NCBI GenBank assembly: GCA_000711775.1
Contig: ARYC01000102.1
Coordinates: forward strand, 1 to 64,000
Source: Oxytricha trifallax
Taxonomy: Eukaryota; Ciliophora; Spirotrichea; Sporadotrichida; Oxytrichidae
DNA: 64,000 bases
Direction: 5' to 3'
Shown here: positions 48,980 to 60,714 of the stretch, in pieces
Layout: each line of letters starts with the position of its first letter
Numbering within the stretch: position 1 is the stretch's first letter
Notes under the pieces: generated by a model
Databases searched by the model: none
What the model saw: only the letters and a program-made list of their open reading frames with translations
What the model was told of the DNA's origin: nothing
Made by a program: the position numbers and the translations under genes

Positions 48980-51422
48980 TCACAAGAATTTAGTTTTGAT
49001 ATATATGATCAACCAAGTCATAAAGAAATAGAATAACATCATGCCAATTAGGACTGAATAACAAACTTTATCTCCATAGTTGTAACCGAAGTAATCCATT
49101 ACAACTTGAAAATTTAATTATATTAAAATCAATATTTTAGATATAAAGCTCCTTTTTAGCAATATTATACATATCAAAATCAATGTTCATAATAATAATA
49201 ATAATATAAAATACAGAAGTTTATAAAATAATATTTATTTTTACTTGACTATAATTGATTCCCAGGTAGTTTTTCTTATAAATAAGTCTTCTTAGAAGAA
49301 GTTCACTTGAGTATCTCATTCAAAAATAAATTCCTAAATCTTTTTATTTAAGTCATTGTAATAATTTAATTAATTAGATTGGAGATATCCAGCCCAAGAA
49401 TTTTCCAACAAAGTTTGCATTACCAAGATTAGAAAAGGATCCTGCTCCTAAATTGAACAAAACCATGAAAAGGTTCACGACCAATATCGCCTACTAATCA
49501 GAATCGAAAAGTGCTCCTAACATAAACCCAAAGAATGAACCATTTAAAGCTTGAATTACTAAAACACTCACCCATTTAAATATGTTCTCGGCAGAGGTAA
49601 TCATGAATTATAAATATTACAGAGATTTCTTTAATATTTAAAGTTTATCGTCGAATTTAATGAAATAGTAGGATAGGAGACCCACGCAGAAGGGATAAAA
49701 CATTAATACTAAAGTAGACGCACTTAAAACGCTTAAGAAATAGGAGTGTTCTGAATAAAGTTTAGATTTTCTTTCTCTATGATACACTGGTTTTATCATT
49801 GGTAGTTACAATATAAATATGTAATTTTGCTAGAAAAGATTACAAGTATCATTAAAAAATGATGTGAATATCTAAGCCATAGACAAACAAATAAATTAGT
49901 CAATGCTACTAAAGAAGACAAAACCTAACCAACTCATAGTAATTGATGTATTAACTTCTTTTTTAATAAATAAGTCCAGTTCTTTAGACCCAATATCATG
50001 ATAAACTGATGAAATTAAGAAAGCCATAAAAAGTGAAAGTCCAAAAAGTCCATATATAGCTCTGGGGTTTCTTTTTATGTAAATTAATGTTCTCAAAAAT
50101 TGTAATTTAAAAAAAATCCAGAAGGAAGCTTATCTTTAGAGACCTATCATTGTAATTTTTAGTCCATTATGTTTCCTCACAGGAAGAGAATTCTTTTCAA
50201 TTTGGTATTGTTATTTGCACTTGTTAGCTATCATGATAGTTGTTACTTCTTAATTGACTATTTTAGGATCGATAGCAATTTTTAAAATGAAATCAGCTGG
50301 GTTAGTGAATCTTGGAATACTCATATTAAAGTCACTTAGAAAGTTTTAAATGTTGTTAGCTGGCCCATTAAAAATAGTATGACCCTCAGAAAGCATCATT
50401 AATCTATCAAATTGCATAAAAATATCTGAAGATGGAGAGTGAATCGTACATATTATGTTCATTCCTTTCCTTGCCTCTTATTTCAAAAGTTTAATAATTT
50501 ACAAAGCAGTTGTTGAATCTAAGCCACTAGTGGGCTCATCTAGCAGAAGTAAATTTGGATTAGTAATTAACTCATAACCGATTGACGTTCTCTTTCTTTC
50601 TCCTCCAGAAATACCCTTTAGGAAGAATCCTCCAACTAAGGTATTCTTACAACTCTAGAGTCTCAATCTATAAATGACACTTTGAACAAGCTCCTCTATT
50701 TGTTCATCATCAAAGTTAGTTCTCATTTTTGCTGCAAACTTGAAAAGTTCATATGGTGTGAAAGTTATCATTAGAACGTCATCCTATTGCACAAAAGCAG
50801 CAAATTTACCAAAATCATCTTTTTCAAGAGATCGTCCATTTGCAGTGATAGATCCTGTGACAATACTCTTTTTACTAAGGTTGTGTCTTTGTGATAAGAT
50901 ATTTAATAGACTAGTCTTTCCTGAGCCACTAGGTCCCATAATTGCCATAATTTCCCCAGGCCTTGAAAACCCTGAATTACTCTTTAAGATATGATGCTTG
51001 TCAGGATATTAGGGGCCTTACTCTTAATTCATTGAAGAATTCTTTACAAAGTTTTACTATGAATTGTTATTCTGGAGTTGATAGTTTTGCTCTTAGACCT
51101 AGTTAGAGGGCATTAATATAAAACTATATATTGCAAAAGCTATTCGGTTTCTATGACCTATTATTACAGCTCTTCGTTTATAATCATATTCCTCTTTTTA
51201 AGGGGAACATAGAAATTGATGTCCTACCAATCAAGGAATATCTGCTCTGACTCTTCAATCATTTGCTAATCGTACCTCTATAAATTTTCATCACGATCTT
51301 TTGTGGAGGGAGAATTACAAGTCTTGAAATTTTCTTCATCTTCAATTATTTTATTATACTAGTCCCCACCATAGTGCTAGTCTTACAACAACTTTTCTTA
51401 GTAAGGGTCCATTCAATAATAC
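48980..51422 (-). CDS. ABCG (White-type) half ABC transporter
   Basis: ATG at 51420-51422 (MDPYQEKLLQDQHYGGDQYN), TGA at 48980-48982. Nucleotide-binding domain first, then membrane domain, the ABCG order. Walker A: GPSGSGKT (about 50930); Q-loop FVQQDDVL; signature [17 protein letters not shown] (about 50600); Walker [15 protein letters not shown]-loop CTIHSPSSD. Membrane part: [75 protein letters not shown]. Probably exports lipids or other small molecules as a dimer. Several IESs or introns interrupt the frame (e.g. about 49130-49255, 49321-49380, 49600-49650, 49790-49890, 51000-51060). Confidence 0.92.
49321..49380 (-). other. 60-bp IES in ABCG gene, pointer AAT
   Basis: ATT at 49318-49320 and 49378-49380. 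Removal joins LGWISP to [11 protein letters not shown] in frame, the usual ABCG sequence. Confidence 0.75.
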
Positions 51423-52239
51423 TTTTTAATTAATAAACTCTATACTATACTTTTACAATAATTTATTGTACTTGCTAAGGATTATTATTAATAGTAATAT
51501 TATTATAAGTTTTAAAAATTTGTTATAAATTTAGGGTGGTTGGCAAATTTCTTGCCCTAAACATCTTATTTTATATATATGCCAAAATTTAGCAAAATAA
51601 TATTTAATCACAACATCAATTCCCCCACACCTCTTAAATAGTAAACAACTTTTATAATATTTAATTTTCAAGGTTTACAACTATCTTTTGTCTTAAAAAT
51701 TAGTCTAAACTATAGCGATTATAATTTAATTAATTTGATCTCATGAAAAATTCTAATCTTTATTTAATAGTAAAGATTAATGCCTGTATTATAATTAATA
51801 TTTTTCATAGTTAATGATTTCACAAATTGATACAAATTACTTATTTAAATGGAAGGCAGAAAACTACTTTCTGAGAAGTGGAGACTATATTTTTAGAAGG
51901 GGCAGAAAACTTTCATCATTTTTGGATATATAAAAACTTGGGGATAGGAACCAAACCCCATATTTTAGTCTCAGTATTTATTGTAATATCACAAAATTCC
52001 AGCTCATTTTTAACCAGAACGTATTAATTTAATTTCTGTGACGTCAGTTTATGATAAATTTAAGCAAAGCGATATATTTTTAGTATAAACAAGATAGAAA
52101 TTGAAATTGTTAAATATTCATATAATTTAATTATGATTTATGTTTACAAAAATTTACAAAAGGTAAATTTGATAAAACTTTCCAATTTATCATTAGAATA
52201 TTTTGAATAAGTTCTTCTATAATTATGAATTTATTTATT
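51423..52239. other. AT-rich spacer
   Basis: No gene or repeat recognised between the ABCG start and the unknown gene. Likely holds the ABCG promoter. Confidence 0.45.
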
Positions 52240-53450
52240 TCAAAATTGTATCGATTTATATTCCTCATCATCCTCATCTTCAATATTCTATAGTCTAGTT
52301 TGATTATTATTTTACCTCAAACGATTCAGATTAGTTTAGCCTCTGTTACTAGAATTAAAATTCTAAATCTTTTTTTTTCTTTAAATGTGAGAAAAAATTA
52401 TATATATAAATTACTTTGATGAAAAGAATTCAGATTTGGTATTCTACTGCTTTATAGATAGCTGGTATTATCATTATGGGTATTTATATTTAATATAAAC
52501 TCCGAAAATTAATTTAGATTTGTTGAAGACTTTTGCTTGAATCTGGCTTGGTTTGCAATTGAATAATTCTAGGAACTATTGTTTACTTAAAAATCTGCAT
52601 TCGCAGTTTTGTTGCTCTAATTACTATTTGTTATAATGATTTAAAGTTTAATTACAAAAAAATCTGAAATAAATAGACTTCTCCAATAAATAATTGATAT
52701 TATAAGAAGCTGTCTTTTTGAACTGAAGGGGCTTCCTCCTCTTCAGTAATTGTAATCATGCAATTATTATCTTCTATTAAGTAAGATTTAATAAAGCTAT
52801 TTGTTTGATTAAAATCTTGTTACGACCATGATTGATTATTTATGCTTTAATGTTAAGATTTTCTTTAAATTAGAGAAGATGGTCTGTAATTCACAGCATT
52901 TGCATTCGAAAATTGTGATTTTGGAAGACTCTTATATAAAATTTCAAAGATTATAAATTAAACATTTAAATATGACCTAAAATCTTGTTCCTTGGCAACT
53001 TAGATTCTAAATTATCATGTTCATATATTAGCTGGTCCAGTCTTTATATGGCAGTTTATTGAGGTAGCATGGGCTTTATTTTAACTATAGAATTTTTGTT
53101 ATTTTTATCTTCTTCTTTTTTTCTTTTAAGAGACAAATCTAGGGACCCTACCATGCTCTCTTGTTTTAGCCTCCCTAATCTGACTGAGGACTAAAAAATG
53201 TATCATATATTAATTATAATATCATAATCTTTGACTATGGAGGAGAAAAGTTGTTAGTATTAGTTGGTATCTCAAAAGTAAAACCTGTGGTCGTAGATGA
53301 CCCAAAGATGGATCTTGAAAGAATATTTAAGGGTGCTAAGGTAGAATTATTTCCATCCTAATGTGTATTAAATTCATCGATGTTTGAGGGCATAGTCCTA
53401 ATTGTACTTGTATTTTTTCTTATATATTTCCTATTAAATCGCTTTGCCAT
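52240..53450 (-). CDS. Unknown Ser/Asn/Lys-rich protein
   Basis: ATG at 53448-53450 (MAKRFNRKYIRKNTSTIRTM), TGA at 52240-52242 after an acidic tail (ENIEDEDDEEYKS). Parts in order: LAPLNILSRSIFGSSTTTGF, after the 44-bp IES SSVRLGRLKQESMVGSLDLS, a basic stretch (LKRKKEEDKNNKN), then NYRPSSLIQRKS and TITEEEEAPSVQKDS. No domain recognised. Further breaks near 52960-52990, 52440-52680 and 52300-52325 are introns or IESs. Confidence 0.6.
53194..53237 (-). other. 44-bp IES, pointer TAGTC
   Basis: GACTA (TAGTC on the gene strand) at 53189-53193 and 53233-53237. Removal joins NNFSPPQ to SSVRLGRLK in frame. Confidence 0.7.
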
Positions 53451-53739
53451 TTAAACTCGAAAACTATGTCCAAAATATGTATTTAAACTTGTATTGGGCA
53501 AATCATTAATTAGATAGCATGTTATAATAAATAAGAGTAAATATAATGATTGCAAATTTTAGATATTAACATTATTTAAAATAAAGTTAGAGAAAAATAA
53601 GTATAGCATTTGATTACATTTGACTAAAAATAGTAATTATGATTCTTTTCTATCCTTAAATTATTTTAAATTATGGAACACTTGAATTCCACAATTAAGA
53701 ATTTAATGATACAAAATTAAATAAAAAATATTTGGGCAT

Positions 53740-54964
53740 TGATTCTGAAAGCTTTCTTTGATATTCTTACTAGAGCTCGAAATATAAAGACTATATTTAA
53801 ACCAAAATTTGCAACTGCCACAGCTGCTATCATACCAAGAACGACCCATCCAATGTTGATACTTTAAATTGCATTTTATTTAAATTTATATTTTTATGGA
53901 ATAGAATGGGCAAATTATTTATTATTTAATGTTATATTTAACATCTGGATCACAATCGATGTCAGTAAACATTAAAGAAAAGACTCCTACAAACAAAACT
54001 AATGTTTCATTAATTACTTCTAACTAATTTATTCTATCTATCTCAAAAGGCCTGATGTGGATTAAGTATATCAGTATCTTTAATTAAAAATATTTAACAT
54101 TTAATTTGATATAGTAATTAAATAAAATTCAGTTAAAAGAGAGACATCATTTGAAAGATTATTATTTAGAGATATGCGTAGTCATGGAAATACATCATTT
54201 ATCAATTAAATTTAATTTAAATATTAATTATAAATTTGTATTTAGCAATTGACATGACGAAAACTATTCTTCTTAAGAAATAAAGCACATAGTACATTTT
54301 AGAGATTACTTAGTTTAATTTAAGTTCCTCAAAAAATGGCTTTAGGTACCTATTATCCTTAATTTCCTCTACGCTCATTTAAAAAAAGAGATATTAATTT
54401 TATGAATTTTGCAACCTTTAAAAGCCAGAAATAAGGGAGCAACAGAACACACAATAAAGAAAATTATAGCCATGAGTGATGAAAAAGATTCTCCACCGTT
54501 TTTCCTGAAGTTTAAAGTATACATATTTATCATAGCACTTAAGTACAGATTCAGGTAACACTCTATGAATAATCTTATTGGAAAACTGACCATAGAATAC
54601 TGATTAAGTATGCTAGCTAATCTTTGTAATTTAACTAATAGAAGAGATATCAATTGTATTACTATTGCGATTCCCACAAATATTGAGGACAGGAAAAGCA
54701 AAAATGTGGTGAACCCCAAATTTGATATAAACAAGCTTGAATCATAGCCGAAATTTCTGAAAGTATCATTGTAAGCGACTTCATTATCTTTTACTCCAAA
54801 AAGCTCTTCTATAAGAAACTCTGAGAAGAGGTAGTCAAATTTTAATGAGCCCACGACTAAAAGAAAAAAGTAGTAAAGGTTTGGAGGCACTGTAATTTCA
54901 AGAAGGGGCATATGAGATATAAGTTGCTATGTATTCACGAAACTCCAAAATAACTGCAAAGATT
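53740..54964 (-). CDS. Large surface membrane protein, C-terminal membrane part (3' of TBE-3)
   Basis: Continuation of the gene at 59082-60612. From the TBE edge downward: SLQLFWSFVNTQQLISHMPL, LEITVPPNLYYFFLLVVGSL, then several hydrophobic helices (FTTFLLFLSSIFVGIAIVI, SSLMAIIFFIVCSVAPLFL), FEELKLNQVISKMYYVLYF and a last helix pair (VVLGMIAAVAVANFGLN). The pattern, including SFPIRLFIECYLNLYLSA, is typical of the membrane end of large ciliate surface proteins with cadherin-like or cysteine-rich ectodomains. IESs near 53900-53935 and 54075-54240 are likely. The 3' end is uncertain: no in-frame TGA was found before 53450, so the true end is hidden by an unrecognised IES or boundary. Confidence 0.7.
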
Positions 54965-55075
54965 CAAAACCTTAAAACCACTTACTGAGGTTCATAAGTG
55001 CTTTGATTTAAGGATATAATTGGGGTCTTATTGGGGTTATTAGAAAAATTTGGCCAATTTGCAAAATGAGAAATA

Positions 55076-56125
55076 GAAATTAGCGAAATTTATGGTCTAT
55101 GTATGATGAGAAATATTTAGATTTACTGCTTAAGCTTAGGTATGCTACGAGTATTAACATAGACTAAGCATAACCAGTACTAAATTTTGCAGCCATAGCA
55201 AGACTCCGACGCAAGAGTGCCTCAACTGTTAGGTATCACTGCATGTTAGCTGTATAGCATTTTAATTCTGGTACTTGAAAACAGTAAGAAAATAAAAGTT
55301 CACCCAGACTCATATTGACTACCTCTGTGACTCTAAGACTTTAAAGTATTGGGCACACTTTCCTCTTGATTAGCGAGCTGTAGTGTTTCATCGCAGGTTT
55401 CCTGACATGCGTATCTCTCCTAAGACTATAGCCAACATTTATTGAAGAAATGTTATTACTTTCAAGACTGTCAACAGAGTGAAGAGAGTGATTGATTTTT
55501 CAGTGCCAATTTATAGTAATAATTTAAACTATTTATATGATTAAATGCAGAGCTGCTTATAATAACATCAAATTCATACACGCTGATGAAGCTGTGTTTA
55601 CCTTTAACAGTTTAATTAATAAGTCATAGTACAATGAGTATGATAACATATAAGTTTATTACTAAAAAGTGAAGGTTGTCTCTCATGAAATTTTAGCTGG
55701 TATTAGCAAAGATTCAGGCTTAGAAAGTTATTCCATTCCCCCTCGCTCTATTAAGCGAGAGTAATATATTGAATTTTTGCATAAGCTAAGAGAGAAGTAT
55801 ACCAACTAAGAAATCATCTTGTTTGTTGATAACCTATCAGTTCATAAGACTTTAGGAGTCTAAGAAAGCTTATGAAGAGTTAAACATAACTCTTGTACAC
55901 AACGTTCCTTATAGCCCATAATTTAATGGAATTGAATTTTACTGGTGTTAAATCAAGACTTACTACAAGAATCTTCTGCTGTATCATCTAATGCATGATT
56001 TACCAATCGATCCAGTACATTTATTGCAAAGTAGTTGCAATAGTGTGAATAAAGATAAGGCTACGATATGCGCTTGGAAAGGAAGAATGAATGTTAATTA
56101 ATAAGTTTTAGACTTAAATGAATGA
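55076..56125 (+). pseudogene. TBE-3 transposase (DD34E), disrupted
   Basis: ATG at 55076 (MRNRNQRNL), TGA at 56123-56125. Catalytic motifs: IHADEAVFTFN, FVDNLSVHKT, FNGIEFYW. An in-frame TGA follows the codons for HFNSGT near 55277, at the same place as in TBE-4, and further shifts lie near 55290 and 55850. Probably inactive as it stands. Confidence 0.88.
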
Positions 56126-56131
56126 AATAGT

Positions 56132-56921
56132 TCACATATTAAATGGACCCTTAAAAGGATTAGGCTTCTCTTTTTTTTCTTCTTCTTAAGGCTTGACAGG
56201 CTCTAAGTTTCTTCTCTTACTGCCATCTCCTTCATCTATGTTCATATCTTCTGGCTTTTAAACATCTTTATAAAGTCTCTAGCTAAATTAATGAACTGTC
56301 AGTTGTTTTCTATCTCTATGAACCTTAGCATTCTCTTTCATAAGATATATAGCAGAGCCAGATTTACCTACAAAGTTATATGTCAAAGCTTACTTGAAAG
56401 ATAAGGATGCTTCTTAAGTTCTTCTAGCCAAGCTGAGCTTAATAGAATGCCTAGCTTCTTCTAGTCTTCAGGAGAGATAGAATATCGTTTCTTATGAGCT
56501 TATTCAATTATTTCTCTGAGATACTCCTCTTTTATTGCACCAATAATACCAAAAAAAAAGTTTCTCTCTGGTAGTTTACTATACAGTTGCTTCTTGGTAG
56601 GAAGGTAAACTACCACTTCATCATCTTACATGGCATCCTCATAAAGATTAGTGACAGAAATCTCAGGGTAGTTTGAAATTTCAATTAGTTTAATCTCTTT
56701 ATTTTTAAAAGCTTTCTTCTCCTCACAAACTATTGCTTTCAAGAATGAAATTTGGGTACCTTCCATCGTTGGAAGGAACAAACCAACTGTATAATTTGTT
56801 AATAGTATCAAGTTATCTTACCATGTAAAGATAGGTATCTATAGAGATCTTCCTTACTTCTGAATCTTGAGATCATTTCTTGAGCCTCAACTCTTTTCAT
56901 TTTGTCATTGAGTGATTCCAT
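56132..56921 (-). pseudogene. TBE-3 22-kDa ORF
   Basis: ATG at 56919-56921 (MESLNDKMKRVEAQEMI), TGA at 56132-56134, 6 bp beyond the transposase stop (tail to tail). Shares LFLPTMEGTQISFLKAIVCE and ISVTNLYEDAM with the other copies. A shift before the LFLPTMEG block (near 56800) and others towards the end suggest decay. Function of the family unknown. Confidence 0.82.
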
Positions 56922-57099
56922 CTTTGTTCCTCTTAATATAAATGAATTTCAAATTATAATTTATAGACTTTTTGTTCCTATTGTTTAAAATCTTACTATT
57001 AAATATGGCCATCTTAAAGGAGGTCAACCCTGCAAAGACATGTGGAGAAAGTTTGCAGAAGATGTAACAGACTGCAGAGATGGAGCTCTATTTTTATCA

Positions 57100-57300
57100 A
57101 TTTAGTTCCATTTAATTTGTTTTAATTTATAGTACTGGTAATAAATCCGTTTAATTTTAATTGTACCAATTTAATAGTACCAAAACTTAATTAGTACCTA
57201 GTTTTAAACTAAATAGGTTTTAATGGAAAAGTTCAAAATGGTTCAAAACCTAATTGTTCCCAGTACCAACCTGAATTTTTTCTAAGTTGATACCAAAATT
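57100..57300. repeat. TBE-3 spacer repeats (GTACC-type)
   Basis: Multiple GGTACC/AATTAGTACC-like units in direct and inverted orientation between the divergent 22-kDa and zinc finger-kinase genes. Same position but different core from the TBE-1/2 iterons; matching array in TBE-4 at 62757-62960. Confidence 0.6.
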
Positions 57301-57469
57301 AAAAATATTTAGCATGAAATTAGAAAATTTATAGTTATAAACGAAGTATAAATATAATCTCTACTACCTGCGAATCAATTATTGTTACTGCAGTGCTTAC
57401 TCTAATAGAGTTACTTAACTTAAGTAGTTATTAGAGCTTAATAATAGAAATTTAAATTTGAATTTAAAC

Positions 57470-58980
57470 ATGACGGCTATCATAAATTGGAAATCAGTTT
57501 CTCTTGGTGCTGGATAATCGTAGGTAAACTTTGGTTCCACCAAAAACCCTGAAATTATTTATGTTGAGATGGAGGCTGAGCTCAGGGCCCTTGAGTTTGA
57601 AGCAAGTTTGAAGCAGAAATCTTCAAAATTGAAGTTTAAAAAAGAAGGGTAAAGCAGAGATCGGACTTTAAACATAAATTGAATATGTTGAGAAGGTAAA
57701 AGAACAGCAAAATATAGAAAAGATAAAAACATATTAATTTTAAGACTGCTAGAATCTTTTCTCAGCCGAAAAAAACTTGAAGAGACATCTAAAAGAGGTA
57801 CACTCTGGCAAAGTCAAGATCTATTTCGAGCATGATAAAGTTGATGGAAGGTACTAATGCAAAACGTGCATGAAGTCTTATACACTCTTTGCAAAAGTAA
57901 AGAAACATATGCGGAAGCATCATTTGAGTGAATTTTTAATTCAGGATAAAGAAACTTAAAAACTAGTTCCAGCAAAAATATAATCTAATACTCTTGAGTT
58001 ATAAATAGAGCAACAAGAGAGACTCAAGAGACAGAAGTGAAATGAATCGATGAACCATACAGCAGGTAATACAATTTTAGCATGCTTCTAAGTGAAGGAT
58101 ATTAATATACATGCATTAAATGCAGTTGATCTCAGCACTTGTATTGAAAATTACTTGAATATTAACTTGCCTGAAAAAGCAAAACTCACATTAGTTAATG
58201 AGTATGCATGCATAGTACATCCATTCACCTATCTTTTTAAGAGCCAGCAGTATTAAAATGAGTTTGCTAATAAATACATGGTACTTAGAGAAGCCTAAAA
58301 AAAAGACTGCAAAAATTTGCTTAAGCTCAATGGTGTAATATTAAGCTATGGTTTCATCGCATTAAGGCCAAAGAAATTTGAGATGACTCTGAGAGACTAA
58401 CTATATCACAATAGATACCCTGAAGATTTAAACGATATACTCTCGGATATGATACATGGTGTTGAGGAGTTGCATGAACTTAGATATGTTCATAAAGATA
58501 TGAAGCCTGAAAATATTATTCTAAATCTCTGCCCTTTAGATGTAGTTGTAATCGATTTCAATAGAGCTTTAAGATAGGAGATTTTTACTATAGCACAGAT
58601 ACTTCGTACTCCATAGTACTTCCCAATAAGAGAGAAATGGACTAATGGTACTGTTTAATGGAAATTTTTGGCAGCAGCAGCAATAATATTAGAAAGTGAC
58701 ATGGAATGTATGTCTTACTTTGGTACTAAGCATTAAAAACATTCAATAAGATTGGCCTAGAAACATATAAAGTAAGAAGATGAATGCGAAGAAATTGAAA
58801 GCATAGTTGAGATGATAATTGTGAGAACTCCAAACTATCCTCGGCAAACATTAGATGACATCCTTGAATCACTAGAGAGAGAGTAAGTTTTAAGAGATAC
58901 AATAAAGACAAGCAGATAAAATTTGTTTGATTTAAGATCACTAATAAACATTAAGACAACTAATAAACATTAAATATTCA
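57470..58980 (+). pseudogene. TBE-3 zinc finger-kinase (57-kDa ORF)
   Basis: ATG at 57470. Zinc-finger part with CKTCMKSYT near 57860; kinase part with VHKDMKPENIILN (His-Lys-Asp instead of His-Arg-Asp), VIDFNRAL (DFN, not DFG) and LEREQ near the C-terminus. The frame needs small corrections in the N-terminal third. No clear in-frame TGA before the terminal repeat, so the 3' end is approximate. Confidence 0.8.
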
Positions 58981-59081
58981 TTAAATTAATATATAACCTG
59001 CTTTTAATTTACTAAATCCAATAAGATCCCCAACTATACCCTACAAATCAATGCACTTATAAACCTCACTAAGGGGTTTTT

Positions 59082-60612
59082 ATTGAGATATTAAAATTTA
59101 TGTAGTGAGTCTCGTTACCAGCAACGAAGAGAGAGTTGTGTTGAAAAAGTTTGAGAATGTGTTGATAATCTAATGATCTGTGCTATCAATCTGACCCAGG
59201 TTTAATTAGTTTTCTGGATTTTAGTTTGAAGGCTTGTCATCAATTGAATACAAAAATAGGCTAGGGTTTAATAAAGTCATTTGCATTTATGAGGAGAAAT
59301 CTTAAGGTTATTATTGTGCAGGATAAGCTGGAGATTTCTTGAATCGAAATTGAATTTAAACGCTTTTTTTTCTGATGTGCTAAACATCCCATGTAAATAA
59401 AACTTTATTCGAAAAAGATGTGAATGATACAGCTTTCTTATAAAATAAAACTAACCTAGAAATACTATAGTTTTATCTGTTTTAAAAGAAAATTTTAAAA
59501 CTAATTTTTTTAAGATTAAAATAGTCTAATTTTTTAGAGGATACTAAAACATAATTTCTTTTAATAATCAAATTTCTTGATTTCTTTTGTTGTATTTGTA
59601 GTATTTCTGACATCTAAAGGTTTCTAAGATATCAATAAAAAAGAACCATAATCAGTTACTTTCCTGATTTAAATTAAGCTAGAATTTTATTCATATTATG
59701 ATTATTCCACAACTATTGTAATATTTTATGGTTTTACAGGTTTAAATGGCGATAAGATTTTTTTATTATTAACTATAGTTATTATTTTAATGTGAAATTA
59801 TTTATCCCAGGTTTTTTGTAATCAGCATGTTCAATATTATCTTAATCATTTGGAATAAAAGTAACTCTCAGCTTTTCTTTACAATCCTTTGGATTTTTGT
59901 TATTATCTCACAGAGTAATAGTAAATCTGAATGTGCCAAGTTGTCGAAAATCAGAACTAAAGACCAGATACTTATTATCTTTAACTGTATAAAATGGCTT
60001 GATTTCTTCAGATGCAGAGTTTATAGTCAAAGTTATTTTATCTTCTGGGTTTGGATCAAAATAATCTGGAAGTGTTAGGGTAGCTTACTGACCTGAAATA
60101 ATTACTATGTCGTTTATTTTGTCGGTGAACTATGGGGCATAGTTTGGTATGTATTATATAGTGTTGTTTCCATTCGATCCATTAAATAACCCAAAACATT
60201 AAAAAATTCTTATCTTAAAATTTAAGAAATATTTACAATTCTAAGTAATCATGGATAAAGCAGTTATTTTATTAATTTTGATAATTTTTTAATAAAAAAC
60301 CTTCATTAAATTCCATCTTTAACTTCTAAAGTAAATTTCTTAACTTTTTTTACCTCCAAATTTGTTTATACTACAGAGACATATTATATTTGTTTACAAA
60401 ATCATAAACTGAACTTACATGTCTTCATCTCAACAGCTAAAACGAATCTTCAAATAAAATAAGCTAGGATATAAAAAGTTTAATCAAAATTGTTAATAGA
60501 TTAATTAGCGAGGGTTTTGGGGTTGCTTATTATTTCCTTAGCTTCCATTATTCCCGTTAGTACCGTTGTTTCCATTTGTTCCGTTATTCCCATTGTTACC
60601 TTATGTTCCATT
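59082..60612 (-). CDS. Large surface membrane protein, ectodomain part between TBE-3 and TBE-4
   Basis: Reads on the minus strand from TBE-4 towards TBE-3. Just inside TBE-4 are Asn-Gly repeats (NGTQGNNGNNGTNGNNGTNG). After a likely IES (about 60190-60490) comes a cadherin-like unit: NYAPQFTDKINDIVII, LTLPDYFDPNPEDKITLTI, FRQLGTFRFTITL, CKEKLRVTFIPND. Then QNITIVVEQSQYEQ and, after another gap (59400-59570), YSIDDKPSNQNPENQ and TFSNFFNTTLSSLL up to TBE-3. Dystroglycan-type cadherin-like repeats are common in ciliate surface proteins. An in-frame TGA at 59908-59910 lies inside the cadherin-like unit. The N-terminus is beyond TBE-4, outside the window. Confidence 0.72.
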
Positions 60613-60714
60613 CAAAACCCCAAAACCCCTTAGTGAGGTTTATAAGTGCTTTGATTTATATGGTATAGTTGGGGTCTTATTGGGGTTAGTAGAGAAATTA
60701 GGTCAAATTACAAA

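Larger units (their letters stand above)
54965..59081. mobile_element. TBE-3, complete diverged TBE transposon in the membrane-protein gene
   Basis: About 4.1 kb with ATT target copies at 54962-54964 and 59082-59084. Left end CAAAACCTTAAAACC is a degenerate telomere-like repeat; right end finishes AAGGGGTTTTT and lacks about 8 bp of the usual repeat. Order: transposase (+), 22-kDa gene (-), divergent spacer, zinc finger-kinase (+). Same subfamily as TBE-4 and distinct from TBE-1/2. Its decayed tips suggest an older insertion. Confidence 0.9.

Noticed and set aside
55000-56000. TBE-3 and TBE-4 as one duplicated segment including host DNA
   Set aside because: Flanking host sequences differ and each has its own ATT target copy, so they are separate insertions.
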